Part shown: one piece after another, positions 25,077 to 39,200 of the stretch
Position numbering within the stretch: the stretch's first letter is position 1
How the letters are laid out: every line of letters starts with the position of its first letter
Origin: Chiridota heheva
Lineage: Eukaryota; Echinodermata; Holothuroidea; Apodida; Chiridotidae
DNA length: 64,000 bases
Reading direction: 5' to 3'
Assembly: GCA_020152595.1 (NCBI GenBank)
Contig: JAIGNY010002150.1
Location: 142,501 to 206,500 of the forward strand
Notes under the pieces: model-generated
Databases searched by the model: none
What the model saw: the letters and a program-made list of their open reading frames with translations, nothing else
Told to the model about the DNA's origin: nothing
Made by a program: the position numbers and the translations under genes

Positions 25077-28000
25077 TATATATATAAAATCTTATATATA
25101 TTACAAAACAAGTGACAAAGATTAAAAAGCAAACTGCAAAAAAATATCATGAAAATCTGTTTCAATATACTCATCCTTTCGGAGAAACTATTTAATAGAG
25201 GTTGACACCACCTAGAACGGTTTCTGAGAGATTCATAAAAGCTGCAGGGTAAGGGGCACTTCTTTCTGCACAAAACAAGGTGGCAAAGATCTTAAAACAA
25301 ACCGCAAAAAAATGTCATGAAATCCTGTTTCATTATGCTTATTCTTTCGAAGGGGCTGTTTTAAACAGGGGTTGACAATAAAAATCACGGTATTTGAGAG
25401 ATTCATAAAAGCTACACCGTAGTGAGCACAAAACAGGTGACAAAAATTAAAAAGCAAACTTGCAATAAAATAATTTTGAAAACCTTTTTTATTACACTCA
25501 TTCTTTCGGAGGGACTATTTAACAAGGGTTCACTACAAAAAAACGGTTTCTGAGAGATTCATAAAAGCTGCACGGTAAGGGGCATTTCTTCCTGCACAAA
25601 ACAAATGACAAAGATAAAAAAGAAACTTGCCAACAAAACATAGGTGACAAAAATTAAAAAGCAAACTTGCAAAAAAAATATCTTGAAAAGGTTTTTCATT
25701 ATACTCATTTTTTCGGAGGGGGCTATTTAATTAGGGTTGACACTACAAAGTACAGTATCTGAGAGATTCATAAAAGCTGCATCGTAAAAGGGGCACTTCT
25801 CTCTGCACAAAACAAGTGACAAAGATTAAAAAGGAAACTGCAAAAAAATTGTCATTATAACCTGTTTTAATATACTCATCTTTTTGGAGGGACTATTTAT
25901 CGAAGGTTGACATTCTTTCGGAGGGACTATTTAACAAGGGTTCACTTCAAAAAACGGTTTCTGAGATATTCATGAAAACTATATTGTAAAGCACTTTTTC
26001 CTGCACGAAACCGGTGAAAAAAATTAAAAAGGAAACTGCAAAATTGATATCTTAAACCTTGTTCATTAAACTCATTCTTTCGTAGGGATTATTCTATTAT
26101 AAAGGTTGACACACAAATAACGGTTTCTGAGAGATTCATAAAAGTTGCAACGTAAAAGGGGGACTTCTCCTTGCACAAAACAAGTGACAAAGATTAAAAA
26201 GCAAACTGCACAAAAATATCATAAAAATCTGTTTCAATATACTCATTCTTTTGGAGAAACTATTTAATAGAGGTTGACACCACTTAGAACGGTTACTGAG
26301 AGATTCATAAAAGCTGCACGGTAAGGGGCATTTCTTCCTGCACAAAACAAATGACAAAGATAAAAAAGAAACTTGCCAACAAATTATCTCAAAAACATTT
26401 TTCAATATACTCATTCTTTCGGAAGGGCTATTTAATTAGGGTTGACACTACAAAGAACGGTATCTGAGAGATTCATAAAAGTCGCAATGTAAAAGGGGGA
26501 CTTCTTCTTGCACAAAACAAGTGACAAAGATTGAAAAGGAAACTGTGCAAATCTTAAAAACTTTTTTCATTATACTCGTTCTTTCGAAAAAACGATATAT
26601 TAAAGGTTGACACACAAAAAACAGTTTCTGAGAAATTCATAAAAACTATATTGTAAAGCACTTCTTCCTGCACGAAACCGGTGAAAAAAATTAATAAGGA
26701 AACTGCAAAATTGATATCTTAAACCTTGTTCATTGAACTCATTCTTTCGCAGGGAATATTTTATTATAAAGGTTGACACACATATAACGGTTTCTGAGAG
26801 ATTTATGAAAACTATACCGTAGTGAGAACAAAACATAGGTAACAAAAATTAAAAAGCAAACTTGCAAAAAAAATACTTTGAAAACCTTTTTGATTAAACT
26901 CATACTTTCGAAGGGACTATTTAACGAAAATTCACTACAAAAAAACGGTTTATGAGAGATTCATAAAAGTTGCAACGTAAAAGGGGGACTTCTCCTTGCA
27001 CAAAACAAGTGACTAAGATTAAAAAAGAAACTGTGCAAATCTTGAAAACCTTTTTCATTATACTCATTCTTTCGAAAAAACGATATATTAAAGGTTGACA
27101 CACAAAAAACGGTTTCTGAGAGATTCATGAAAGCTATATTGCAGTGCACTTCTCCCTGCACAAAACCAGCGACAAAGATTAAAAAGAAAACTGTGCAAAA
27201 AATGTCATGAAAATCTATTTTATTATACTCATTCTTTTAAAGGAAATATTTAACAAAGGTTGACACTAACCTTATCACAGTATCTGAGAGATTCATAAAA
27301 GCTGGACAGTAGGACTTCTCCCTGCACGAAACAAGTGACAAAGATTAAAAAGCAAACTGCAAAAAAATATCATGAAAATCTGTTTCAATATACTCATCCT
27401 TTCGGAGAAACTTTTTAATAGAGGTTGACACCACCTAGAACGGTTTCTAAGAGAGTCATAAAAGCTGCAGGGTAAGGGGCATTTCTTCCTGCACAAAACA
27501 AATGACAAAGTTCAAAAAAGAAACTTTCTAAAAAATTATCTCAAAAACCTGTTTCAATATACTCATTCTTTTGGAGGGACTATTTAACACGGGTTGACAC
27601 TAACAATTACGTTTTCTGAAAGATTTATGAAAGCTAGACCGTAGAACTTCTCCCTGCACGAAACAAGTGACAAAGATTAAAAAGGAAACTGCAAAATTGA
27701 TATCTCAAACCTTGTTCATTAAACTCATTCTTTCGTAGGGATTATTTTATTATAAAGGTTGACACACAAATAACGGTTTCTGAAAGATTTATGAAAACTA
27801 TACCGTAGTGAGCACAAAACATAGTTGACAAAAATTAATAAGCAAACTTGCAAAAAAAATATCTTGAAAAGGTTTTTCAATATACTCATTCTTTCGGAAG
27901 GGCTATTTAATTAAGGTTGACACTACAGTGTCTGAGAGATTCATAAAAGCTGCATCGTAGCAGGGGCACTTTCTTCTCTCTGCACAAAACAAGTGACAAA

Positions 28001-28239
28001 GATTAAAAGGGAAACTGTGCAAACAAATTGTCATTATAACCTGTTTCAATAATATTTTTGGAGGGACTATTTATCGAAGGTTGACATCACAAATAACGGT
28101 TTCTGAGAGATTTATGAAAACTATACCGTAGTAAGCACAAAACATAAGTAACAAAAATCAAAAAGCAAACTTGCAATAAAATTATCTTGAAAACCTTTTT
28201 TATTTACACTCATCCTTTTGGAGGGACTATTTAACAAGA

Positions 28240-29460
28240 ATTCACTACAAAAAAACGGTTTCTGAGAGATTCATAAAAGTTGCAACGTAAAAGGGGGACT
28301 TCTCCTTGCACAAAACAAGTGACAAAGATTAAAAAGCAAACTGCAAAAAAATATCATGAAAATCTGTTTCAATATACTCATCCTTTTGGAGAAACTATTT
28401 AATAGAGGTTGACACCACCTAGAACGGTTTCTGAGAGATTCATAAAAGCTGCACGGTAAGGGGCATTTCTTCCTGCACAAAACAAATGACAAAGATAAAA
28501 AAGAAACTTGCCAACAAATTATCTCAAAAACCTTTTTCAATATACTCATTCTTTCGGAAGGGCTATTTAATTAGGGTTGACACTACAAAGAACGGTATCT
28601 GAGAGATTCATAAAAGTTGCAAAGTAAAAGGGGGACTTCTCCTTGCACAAAACAAGTGACAAAGATTAAAAAGCAAACTGCAAAAAAATATCATGAAAAT
28701 CTGTTTCAATATACTCATCCTTTCGAAGAGACTATTTAATAGAGGTTGACACCACCTAAAACGGTTTCTGAGAGATTCATAAAAGCTGCTATATTGTAGG
28801 GCATTTCTTCCTGCACAAAACAAATGACAAAGATGCAAAAAAAAGAAACTTGCCAACAAATTATCTCAAAAACCTTTTTCAATACAAAGATAAAAAGAAA
28901 CTCATTCTTTCGGAAGGGCTATTTAATTAGGGTTGACACTACAAAGAACGGTATCTGAGAGATTCATAAAAGTTGCAACGTAAAAGGGGGACTTCTCCTT
29001 GCACAAAACAAGTGACAAAGATTAAAAAGCAAACTGCAAAAAAATATCATGAAAATCTGTTTCAATATACTCATCCTTTTGGAGAAACTATTTAATAGAG
29101 GTTGACACCACCTAGAACGGTTTCTGAGAGATTCATAAAAGCTGCATGGTAAGGGGCATTTCTTCCTGCACAAAACAAATGACAAAGATAAAAAAGAAAC
29201 TTGCCAACAAATTATCTCAAAAACCTTTTTCAATATACTCATCCTTTCGGAAGGGCTATTTAATTAGGGTTGACACTACAAAAAAACGGTATCTGAGAGA
29301 TTCATAAAAGTTGCAAAGTAAAAGGGGGACTTCTCCTTGCACAGAACAAGTGACAAAGATTAAAAAGCAAACTGCAAAAAAATATCATGAAAATCTGTTT
29401 CAATATACTCATCCTTTCGAAGAGACTATTTAATTAGGGTTGACACTACAAAGAACGGTA
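28240..29460. repeat. Higher-order A/B dimer block inside the satellite
   Basis: Two monomer types alternate. Type A has caccacctagaacgg, then gcatttcttcctgcac, acaaatgacaaag and cttgccaacaaattatctc. Type B has cactacaaagaacggtatc, then agttgcaa.gtaaaaggggg, acaagtgacaaag and atatcatgaaaatctg. The A+B pair (about 337 bp) recurs nearly unchanged here and again near 32430-32790, 33200-33500, 33860-34130 and 37610-38000, so dimers are more alike than neighbouring monomers. This is higher-order repeat organisation. Confidence 0.8.
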
Positions 29461-31629
29461 TATGAGAGATTCATAAAAGCTGCAGCGTGAATGGAGCACT
29501 TCTCCTTGCACGAAACAATTGACAAAGATTAAAAAGGAAAACGCTGCAAAAAAATTGTCATTAAAACCTGTTTCAATATACTCATTCTTTTGGAGGAACT
29601 ATTTAACACGGGTTAACACTAACAATTACGTTTTCTGAAAGATTCATGAAAGCTATACCGTAAAGGGCACTTCTCCTTTCGGAAAACATAGGTGACAAAG
29701 ATTGAAAAAGAAGCTGTGCAAAACATTGTTGTGAAAACTTGTTATATTATTCTCATTCTTTCGGAGGGGCGGTTTAACAAAGATTGACACTACCTAGAAC
29801 GGTTCCTGAGAGATTCATCAAAGCTGCACGGTAAGGGCCACTTCTTCCTGCACAAAACAAATGACAAAGAATATAAAAGAAAACTTTCAAAAAAATTATC
29901 TTGAAAACCTTTTTCATTATACTCATCCTTTCGGAGAGACTTTTTTTTATAAAGGTTGACACACAAAGAGCGGTTTCTGAGAGATTCTTAAAAACTATAC
30001 CGTAGGGGGGCACTTCCCTCTGCACAAAACAGGTGGCAAAGATTAAAAAAGAAACTGCCAAAAAATGTCATGAAATCCTGTTTCATTTTGCTCAGTTTTT
30101 TTGGAAGGGCTGTTTAACAAAGGGTTGACTACAAAAAAACGGTTTCTGAGCGATTCATAAAAAGCAAAGAGATTTCATAAAAGCTGCAACGTAAAGGGGA
30201 CTTCTCTCTTGCACAAAACAAGTGACAAAGATTAAAAAGCAAACTGCAAAAAAATATCATGAAAATCTGTTTCAATATACTCATCCTTTCGGAGAGAAAC
30301 TATTTAAAAAGGTTGACACCACCTAGAACGGTTTCTGAGAGATTCATAAAAGCTGCATGGTAAGGGCATTTCTTCCTGCACAAAACAAATGACAAAGATA
30401 AAAAAGAAACCAAAAAATTATTTCAAAAATTTTTCAATATACTCATTCTTTTGAAAGGGACTATTTAAGGGTTGACACTACAAAAAACAGTTTCTGAGAG
30501 ATTCATAAAAGTTGCAACGTAAAAGGGGGACTTCTCCTTGCACAAAACAAGTGACAAAGATTAAAAAAGAAACTGTGCAAAAAAATAACATGAAAATCTA
30601 TTTTATCATACTCATTCTTTTATAGGGAATTTGTGTAAAAAAATTGTCATTAAAACTATTTAAATATACCATTCTTTTGGAGGGACTATTTAACACGGGT
30701 TGACACTAACAATCACGTTTTCTGAAAGATTCATAAAAACTAGCCCGTAGAACTTCTCCTTGCACGAAACAAGTGACAAAGATTAAAAAGAAAACTCTGC
30801 AAAAAAAAATGTCATGAAAACCTGTTTCAATATACTCATCCTTTTGGAGGGACTATTCAACAAGGGATACTATAAAAAACGGTTTCTGAGAGATTCTTAA
30901 AAACTATACCGTAGGGGGCACTTCCCCCTGCACAAAACAGGTGGCAAAGATTAAAAAGGAAACTGCAAAATTGATATCTTAAACCTTGTTCATTGAACTC
31001 ATTCTTTCGCAGGGATTATTTGATTATAAAGGTTGACACACATATAACGGTTTCTGAGAGATTTATGAAAACTATACCGTAGTGAGCACAAAACATAGGT
31101 AACAAAAATTAAAAAGCAAACTGGCAATAAAATTATCCTGAAAACCTTTTTTATTAAACTCATCCTTTCGGACGGACTATTTAACAAGGGTTCACTACAA
31201 AAAAACGGTTTCTGAGAGATTCATAAAAGTTGCAACGTAAAAGGGGGACTTCTCTTTGCACAAAACAAGTGACAAAGATTAAAAAGCAAACTGCAAAAAA
31301 ATATCATGAAAATCTGTTTCAATATACTCATCCTTTCGGAGAGACTATTTAATAGAGGTTGACACCACCTAGAACGGTTTCTGAGAGATTCATAAAAGCT
31401 GCATGGTAAGGGGCATTTCTTCCTGCACAAAACAAATGACAAAGATCAAAAAACTTGCAAAAAATTATCTTCAAAACCTTTTTCAATATACTCATTCTTT
31501 CGGAAGGGACTATTTAATAAAAGGTTGACACTACAAAGAACGGTTTCTGAGAGATTCATAAAAGTTGCAAACGTAAAAGGGGGACTTCTCCTTGCACAAA
31601 ACAAGTGACAAAGATTAAAAAAGCAAACT

Positions 31630-33200
31630 GCAAAAAATATTTGAAAATCTGTTTCAATATACTCATTCTTTGGAAAGACTATTTAATTAGAGGTTGACAC
31701 TACAAAGAACGGTTTCTGAGAGATTCATAAAAGCTGCACTGTAAGGGGCACTTCTCCTTTCCTGCACAAAACAAGTGACAAAGATTAAAAAGAAAAACAA
31801 ATTATCTGCAAAAAAAAAATAACATGAAAAAATTTTATCATACTCATTCTTTTACAAAAACCTTTTCAATATACTCATTCTTTTAAAACTATTTAAATAT
31901 ACCATTCTTTTGGAGGGACTATTTAACACACACTAACAAACGTTTTCTGAAAGATTCATAAAAGCTAACCGTCAAAAGGGGGAACTTCTCCTTGCACAAA
32001 ACAAGTGACAAAGATTAAAAAGTGACAAAAACTCTGCAAAAAAATATCATGAAAACCTGTTTCAATATACTCATCCTTTTGGAGAAACTATTTTTAAAGA
32101 GGTTGACACCACCTAGAACGGTTTCTGAGAGATTCATAAAAGCTGCATGGTAAGGGCATTTCTTCCTGCACAAAACAAATGACAAAGATAAAAAAAAACT
32201 TGCAAAAAAATCTCAAAACCTTTTTCATTATACTCATTCCTTTCGGAGGATTATTTTTATAAAGGTTGACATGAAAACAAAAAGAAATGAAAACTATACC
32301 GTAGTGAGCACAAAACATAAGGTAACAAAAATCAAAAAGCAAACTTGCAAATAAAATTATCTGAAAACCTTTCAATATACTCATCCTTTCGGAGGGACTA
32401 TTTAACAAGGGTTCACTACAAAAAAACGGTTTCTGAGAGATTCATAAAAGTTGCAACGTAAAAGGGGGACTTCTCTTTGCACAAAACAAGTGACAAAGAT
32501 TAAAAAGCAAACTGCAAAAAAATATCATGAAAATCTGTTTCAATATACTCATCCTTTCGGAGAGACTATTTAATAGAGGTTGACACCACCTAGAACGGTT
32601 TCTGAGAGATTCATAAAAGCTGCATGGTAAGGGGCATTTCTTCCTGCACAAAACAAATGACAAAGATAAAAAAGAAACTTGCCAACAAATTATCTCAAAA
32701 ACCTTTTTCAATATACTCATTCTTTCGGAAGGGCTATTTAATTAGGGTTGACACTACAAAGAACGGTATCTGAGAGATTCATAAAAGTTGCAAAGTAAAA
32801 GGGGGACTTCTCCTTGCACAAAACAAGTGACAAAGATTAAAAAGCAAACTGCAAAAAAATCTTGAAAATCTGTTTCAATATACTCATTCTTTTGAAAAAC
32901 TATTTAAAAGGTTGACACCACAAAAAACGGTTTCTGAGAGATTCATAAAAGCTATATTGTAAGGGCATTTCTTCCTGCACAAAACAAATGACAAAGATAA
33001 AAAGAAACTTGCCAAAATTATCTCAAAAAATCTAGTAAAGAACTTCTCCTTGCACAAAACAAGTGACAAAGATTAAAAAGAAAACCTGCAAAAAAATTTT
33101 TGAAAACCTTTTTCAATATACTCATCCTTTCGAGGACTTTTTTATAAAGGTTGACAAAAATTTAAAAATCTTTTGGAGGGACTAACAAGGGTTCAACAAA
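31630..33200. repeat. Zone with disordered satellite monomers
   Basis: Within this zone, stretches near 31630-32330 and 32840-33200 contain shortened, reshuffled or partly duplicated unit pieces (for example several incomplete actcattctttt steps in a row), between perfectly regular dimers. Similar disorder occurs at about 36490-37560, 38790-38960 and 39230-39960. Either local decay or assembly consensus error could cause this. Confidence 0.6.
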
Positions 33201-36200
33201 AAACGGTTTCTGAGAGATTCATAAAAGTTGCAACGTAAAAGGGGACTTCTTGCACAAAACAAGTGACAAAGATTAAAAAGCAAACTGCAAAAAAATATCA
33301 TGAAAATCTGTTTCAATATACTCATCCTTTCGGAGAGACTATTTAATAGAGGTTGACACCACCTAGAACGGTTTCTGAGAGATTCATAAAAGCTGCATGG
33401 TAAGGGGCATTTCTTCCTGCACAAAACAAATGACAAAGATAAAAAAGAAACTTGCCAACAAATTATCTCAAAAACCTTTTTCAATATACTCATCCTTTCG
33501 GAGGGACTATTTAACAAGGGTTCACTACAAAAAAACGGTTTCTGAGAGATTCATAAAAGTTGCAACGTAAAAGGGGGACTTCTCTTTGCACAAAACAAGT
33601 GACAAAGATTAAAAAGCAAACTGCAAAAAAATATCATGAAAATCTGTTTCAATATACTCATCCTTTCGGAGAAACTATTTAATAGAGGTTGACACCACAA
33701 AAAAACGGTTTCTGAGAGATTCATAAAAGCTGCATATTGTAAGGCATTTCTTCCTGCACAAAACAAATGACAAAGATAAAAAAAAACTTGCCAAAAATTA
33801 TCTCAAAACTTTTTTCAATACACTCATTCTTTCGGAAGGGCTATTTAATTAGGGTTGACACTACAAAGAACGGTATCTGAGAGATTCATAAAAGTTGCAA
33901 CGTAAAAGGGGGACTTCTCTTTGCACAAAACAAGTGACAAAGATTAAAAAGCAAACTGCAAAAAAATATCATGAAAATCTGTTTCAATATACTCATCCTT
34001 TCGGAGAAACTATTTAATAGAGGTTGACACCACCTAGAACGGTTTCTGAGAGATTCATAAAAGCTGCACGGTAAGGGGCATTTCTTCCTGCACAAAACAA
34101 ATGACAAAGTTTAAAAAAAGAAACTTTCAAAAAAATTATCTCAAAAACCTTTTTCAATATACTCATTCTTTCGGAAGGGCTACTTAATTAGGGTTGACAC
34201 TACAAAGAACGGTATCTGAGAGATTCATAAAAGTTGCAACGTAAAATGGGACTTCTCCCTGCACGAAACAATTGACAAAGATTAAAAAGGAAACGCTGCA
34301 AAAAAATTGTCATTAAAACCTGTTTCAATAAACATTTTTTTGGAGGGACTATTTAACACGGATTGACACTAACAATTACGTTTTCTGAAAGATTCATGAA
34401 AGCTATACCGTAAAGGGCACTTCTCCTTTCGGAAAACATAGGTGACAAAGATTGAAAAAGAAGCTGTGCAAAACATTGTTGTGAAAACTTGTTACATTAT
34501 TCTCATCCTTTCGGAGGGGCGGTTTAACAAAGGTTGACACCACCTAGAACGGTTTCTGAGAGATTCATCAAAGCTGCACGGTAAGGGGCATTTCTTCCTG
34601 CACAAAACAAATGACAAAGAATATAAAAGAAAACTTTCAAAAAAATTATCTTGAAAACCTTTTCATTATACTCATCCTTTCGGAGAGGACTTTTTTTTTA
34701 TAAAGGTTGTCACACAAAGAGCGGTTTCTGAGAGATTCTTAAAAACTATACCGTAGGGGGCACTTCCCCCTGCACAAAACAGGTGGCAAAGATTAAAAAA
34801 GAAACTGCAAAAAATGTCATGAAATCCTGTTTCATTTTGCTCAGTTTTTTTGGAAGGGCTGTTTAACAAAGGGTTGACACTAAAATTCACGGAATCTGAG
34901 AGATTCATGAAAGCTACACCGTAGGGAGCACAAAACATAGGTGACAAAAATTAAAAAGCAAACTTGCAAAACAAATATCTTGAAAAGGTTTTTCAATATA
35001 CTCATTCTTTCGGAGGGGCTATTTAATTAGGGTTGACACTACAAAGTACAGTATCTGAGAGATTCATAAAAGCTGCATGGTAAAAGGGGCACTTCTCTCT
35101 GCACAAAACAAGTGACAAAGATTAAAAAAGAAACTGTGCAAAAAAATTGTCATTATAACCTGTTTTAATATATCTTTTTGGAGGGACTATTTATCGAAGG
35201 TTGACATCACAAAGAACGGTTTCTGAGAGATTCATAAAAACTGCACTGTAAGGGGCACTTCTCTCCACACAAAACAGGTAACAAAGACTAAAAATTAAAC
35301 TTGCAAAAAAACTATCTTCAAAACCTTTTTCATTACACTCATTCTTTCGGAAAAATGATTTATTAAAGGTTGACACACAAATAACGGTTTCTTAGGGATT
35401 CATGAAAACTATACCGTAAGGGGCACTTCTCCCTGCACGAAACAAGTGACAAAGAATAAAAAGGAAACGGTGCAAAAAATATTTGAAAATTTGTTCTAAT
35501 ATATTCATTCTTTTGAAAGTGCTTGATTAAGGTTGACACTACAAAGAACAGTATCTGATGGATTCATAAAAACTGGACTGTAAGGGGCACTTCTCCTTGC
35601 ACAAAACAAGTGACAAAGATTAAAAAGAAACTGTGCAAAAAAATAACATGAAAATCTATTTTATCATACTCATTCTTTTAAAGGGAATTTGTGTAAAAAA
35701 ATTGTCAATAAAACCTATTTAAATATACTCATTCTTTTGGAGGGACTATTTAACACGGGTTGACACTAACAATCACGTTTTCTGAAGAATTCATATAAGC
35801 TAGACCGTAGAACTTCTCCTTGCACGAAACAAGTGACAAAGATTAAAAAGCAAACTTGCAATAAAATTATCTTGAAAACCTTTTTTATTACACTCATCCT
35901 TTCGGAGGGACTATTTAACAAGGGTTCACTACAAAAAACGGTTTCTGAGATATTCATGAAAACTATATTGTAAAGCACTTCTCCCTGCACGAAACCGGTG
36001 AAAAAAATTAAAAAGGAAACTGCAAAATTGATATCTTACACCTTGTTCATTAAACTCATTCTTTCGTAGGGATTATTCTATTATAAAGGTTGACACACAA
36101 ATAACGGTTTCTGAGAGATTTATGAAAACTATACCGTAGTGAGCACAAAACATAGGTAACAAAAATTAAAAAGCAAACAAATTATGTTGAAAACCTTTTT

Positions 36201-39200
36201 TATTACACTCATTCTTTCGGAGGGACTATTTAACAAGGGTTCACTACAAAAAAAACGGTTTCTGAGAGATTCATAAAAGTTGCAACGTAAAAGAGAGACT
36301 TCTCCTTGCACAAAACAAGTGACAAAGATTAAAAAGCAAACTGCAAAAAAATATCATGAAAATCTGTTTCAATATACTCATCCTTTCGGAGAAACTATTT
36401 AATAGAGGTTGACACCACCTAGAACGGTTTCTGAGAGATTCATAAAAGCTGCAGGGTAAGGGGCACTTCTTTCTGCACAAAACAAATGACAAAGATCAAA
36501 AAGAAACTTGCCAAAAATTATCTCAAAACCTTTTCAATATACTCATTCTTTCGGAAGGGGCTATTTAATTAGGGTTGACATAAAAATCACGGTATCTGAG
36601 AGATTCATAAAAGCTGCAAACGTAAAAGGGGACTTCTCCTTGCACAAAACAAGTGACAAAAATTAAAAAGCAAACTTGCAAAAAAAAAAATCATGAAAAT
36701 CTTTTATTACACTCATTCTTTCGGAGGACTATTTAACAAGGTTGACACAAAAAAACGGTTTCTGAGAGATTCATAAAAGCTGCACGGTAAGGGGCATTTC
36801 TTCCTGCACAAAACAAATGAAAAAGGTGACAAAGATTAAAAAGCAAACTTGCAAAAAAATTATCTTGAAAACCTTTTCATTATACTCATTCTTTCGGACT
36901 ATTTAAAAGGGCTATTTAATTAAGGGTTGACACTACAAAAAAACAGTTTCTGAGAGATTCATAAAAGCTGCACGTAAAAGGGCACTTCTCCTGCACAAAA
37001 CAAGTGACAAAGATTAAAAAGAAACTGCAAAAAAATATCATGAAAACCTGTTTCAATACTCATTCTTTCGATTTTTGGACACTACAAAAAGGACTATTTT
37101 ATTTAAGAAAGGGTTGACACAAAATTCTTTCTGAGAGATTCATAAAAGCTGTGCATGGTAAGGGCATTTCTTCCAACAAAACAAGGTGACAAAGATTAAA
37201 AAGCAAACTTGCAAAAAAAATATCTTGAAAACTTTTTCAATATACTCATCTTTTGGAATTTATAGGGTTGACTACAAAAAACGGTTTCTGAGAGATTCAT
37301 AAAAGTTGCAACGTAAAAGGGGACTTCTCCTTGCACAAAACAAGTGACAAAGATTAAAAAGCAAACTGCAAAAAAATATCATGAAAACCTGTTTCAATAT
37401 ACTCATCCTTTGGAGAGACTATTTAACAAGGTTACTGAAAAACCTTTTTTAACACGTTCACCAAAAACGGTTCTGAGAGATTCATAAAAGCTATTGTAAA
37501 GGGGCATTTCTTCCTGCACAAAACAAGTGACAAAGATAAAAAAAAAACTGCAAAAATTATCTCAAAAACCTTTTTCAATATACTCATCCTTTCGGAGGGA
37601 CTATTTAACAAGGGTTCACTACAAAAAAACGGTTTCTGAGAGATTCATAAAAGTTGCAACGTAAAAGGGGGACTTCTCTTTGCACAAAACAAGTGACAAA
37701 GATTAAAAAGCAAACTGCAAAAAAATATCATGAAAATCTGTTTCAATATACTCATCCTTTCGGAGAGACTATTTAATAGAGGTTGACACCACCTAGAACG
37801 GTTTCTGAGAGATTCATAAAAGCTGCACGGTAAGGGGCATTTCTTCCTGCACAAAACAAATGACAAAGATAAAAAAGAAACTTGCCAACAAATTATCTCA
37901 AAAACCTTTTTCAATATACTCATTCTTTCGGAAGGGCTATTTAATTAGGGTTGACACTACAAAGAACGGTATCTGAGAGATTCATAAAAGTTGCAACGTA
38001 AAAGGGGGACTTCTCCTTGCACAAAACAAGTGACAAAGATTAAAAAGGAAACGCTGCAAAAAAATTGTCATTAAAACCTGTTTCGATATACTCATTCTTT
38101 TAGAGGGACTATTTAACAAGGGTTCACTACAAAAAACGGTTTCTGAGATATTCATAAAAACTATATTGTAAAGCACTTCTCCCTGCACGAAACCGGTGAA
38201 AAAAATTAAAAAGGAAACTGCAAAATTGATATCTTAAACCTTGTTCATTAAACTCATTCTTTCGCAGGGATTATTTTATTATAAAGGTTGACACACAAAT
38301 AACGGTTTCTGAGAGATTTATGAAAACTATACCGTAGTGAGCACAAAACATAGGTGACAAAAATTAAAAAGCAAACTTGCAAAAAAATATCTTGAAAAGG
38401 TTTTTCAATATACTCAGTCTTTCAGAAGGGCTATTTGATTAGGGTTGACACTACAAAGAACGGTTTCTGAGAGATTCATAAAAGCTGCAACGTAAAAGGG
38501 GCACTTCTCTCTGCACAAAACAAGTGACAAAGATTAAAAAAGAAACTGTGCAAAAAAATTGTCATTATAACCTGTTTCAATATACTCATCTTTTTGGAGG
38601 GACTATTTATTGAAAGGTTGACATCACAAAGAACGGTTTCTGAGAGATTCATAAAACTGCACGGTAAGAGGCACTTCTCTCCACACAAAACAGGTGACAA
38701 AAACTAAAAAGTAAACTTGCAAAAAAATGTCTTGAAAACCCTTTTCATTATACTCATTCTTTCGGAAAAACAATTTATTAAAAGTTGACACACAAAGAAC
38801 GGTTTCTGAAAAATTCATAAAACAAAGGGCACTTCTCCTTGACAAAGATTAAAAAAAACTGAAAAATGATATTATTAAAACCTTTTTCAATATACTCATT
38901 CTTTGAGGGACTATTTTTAAGAGGTTGACACACAAAAACGGTTTCTGAGAGATTCATAAAACTGCAACGTAAAGGGGACTTCTCTTCTGCACAAAACAAG
39001 TGACAAAGATTAAAAAGCAAACTGCAAAAAATATCATGAAAATCTGTTTCAATATACTCATCCTTTCGGAGAAACTATTTAATAGAGGTTGACACCACCT
39101 AGAACGGTTTCTGAGAGATTCATAAAAGCTGCAGGGTAAGGGGCATTTCTTCCTGCACAAAACAAATGACAAAGTTTAAAAAGAAACTTTCAAAAAAATT

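Noticed and set aside
28271-28549. Recurring 92-codon minus-strand frames in the satellite (also at 28964, 32442 and 37645)
   Set aside because: The monomer is 168-169 bp, so the frame is not kept from unit to unit, most copies are interrupted, and similarity follows the DNA repeat, not a protein.
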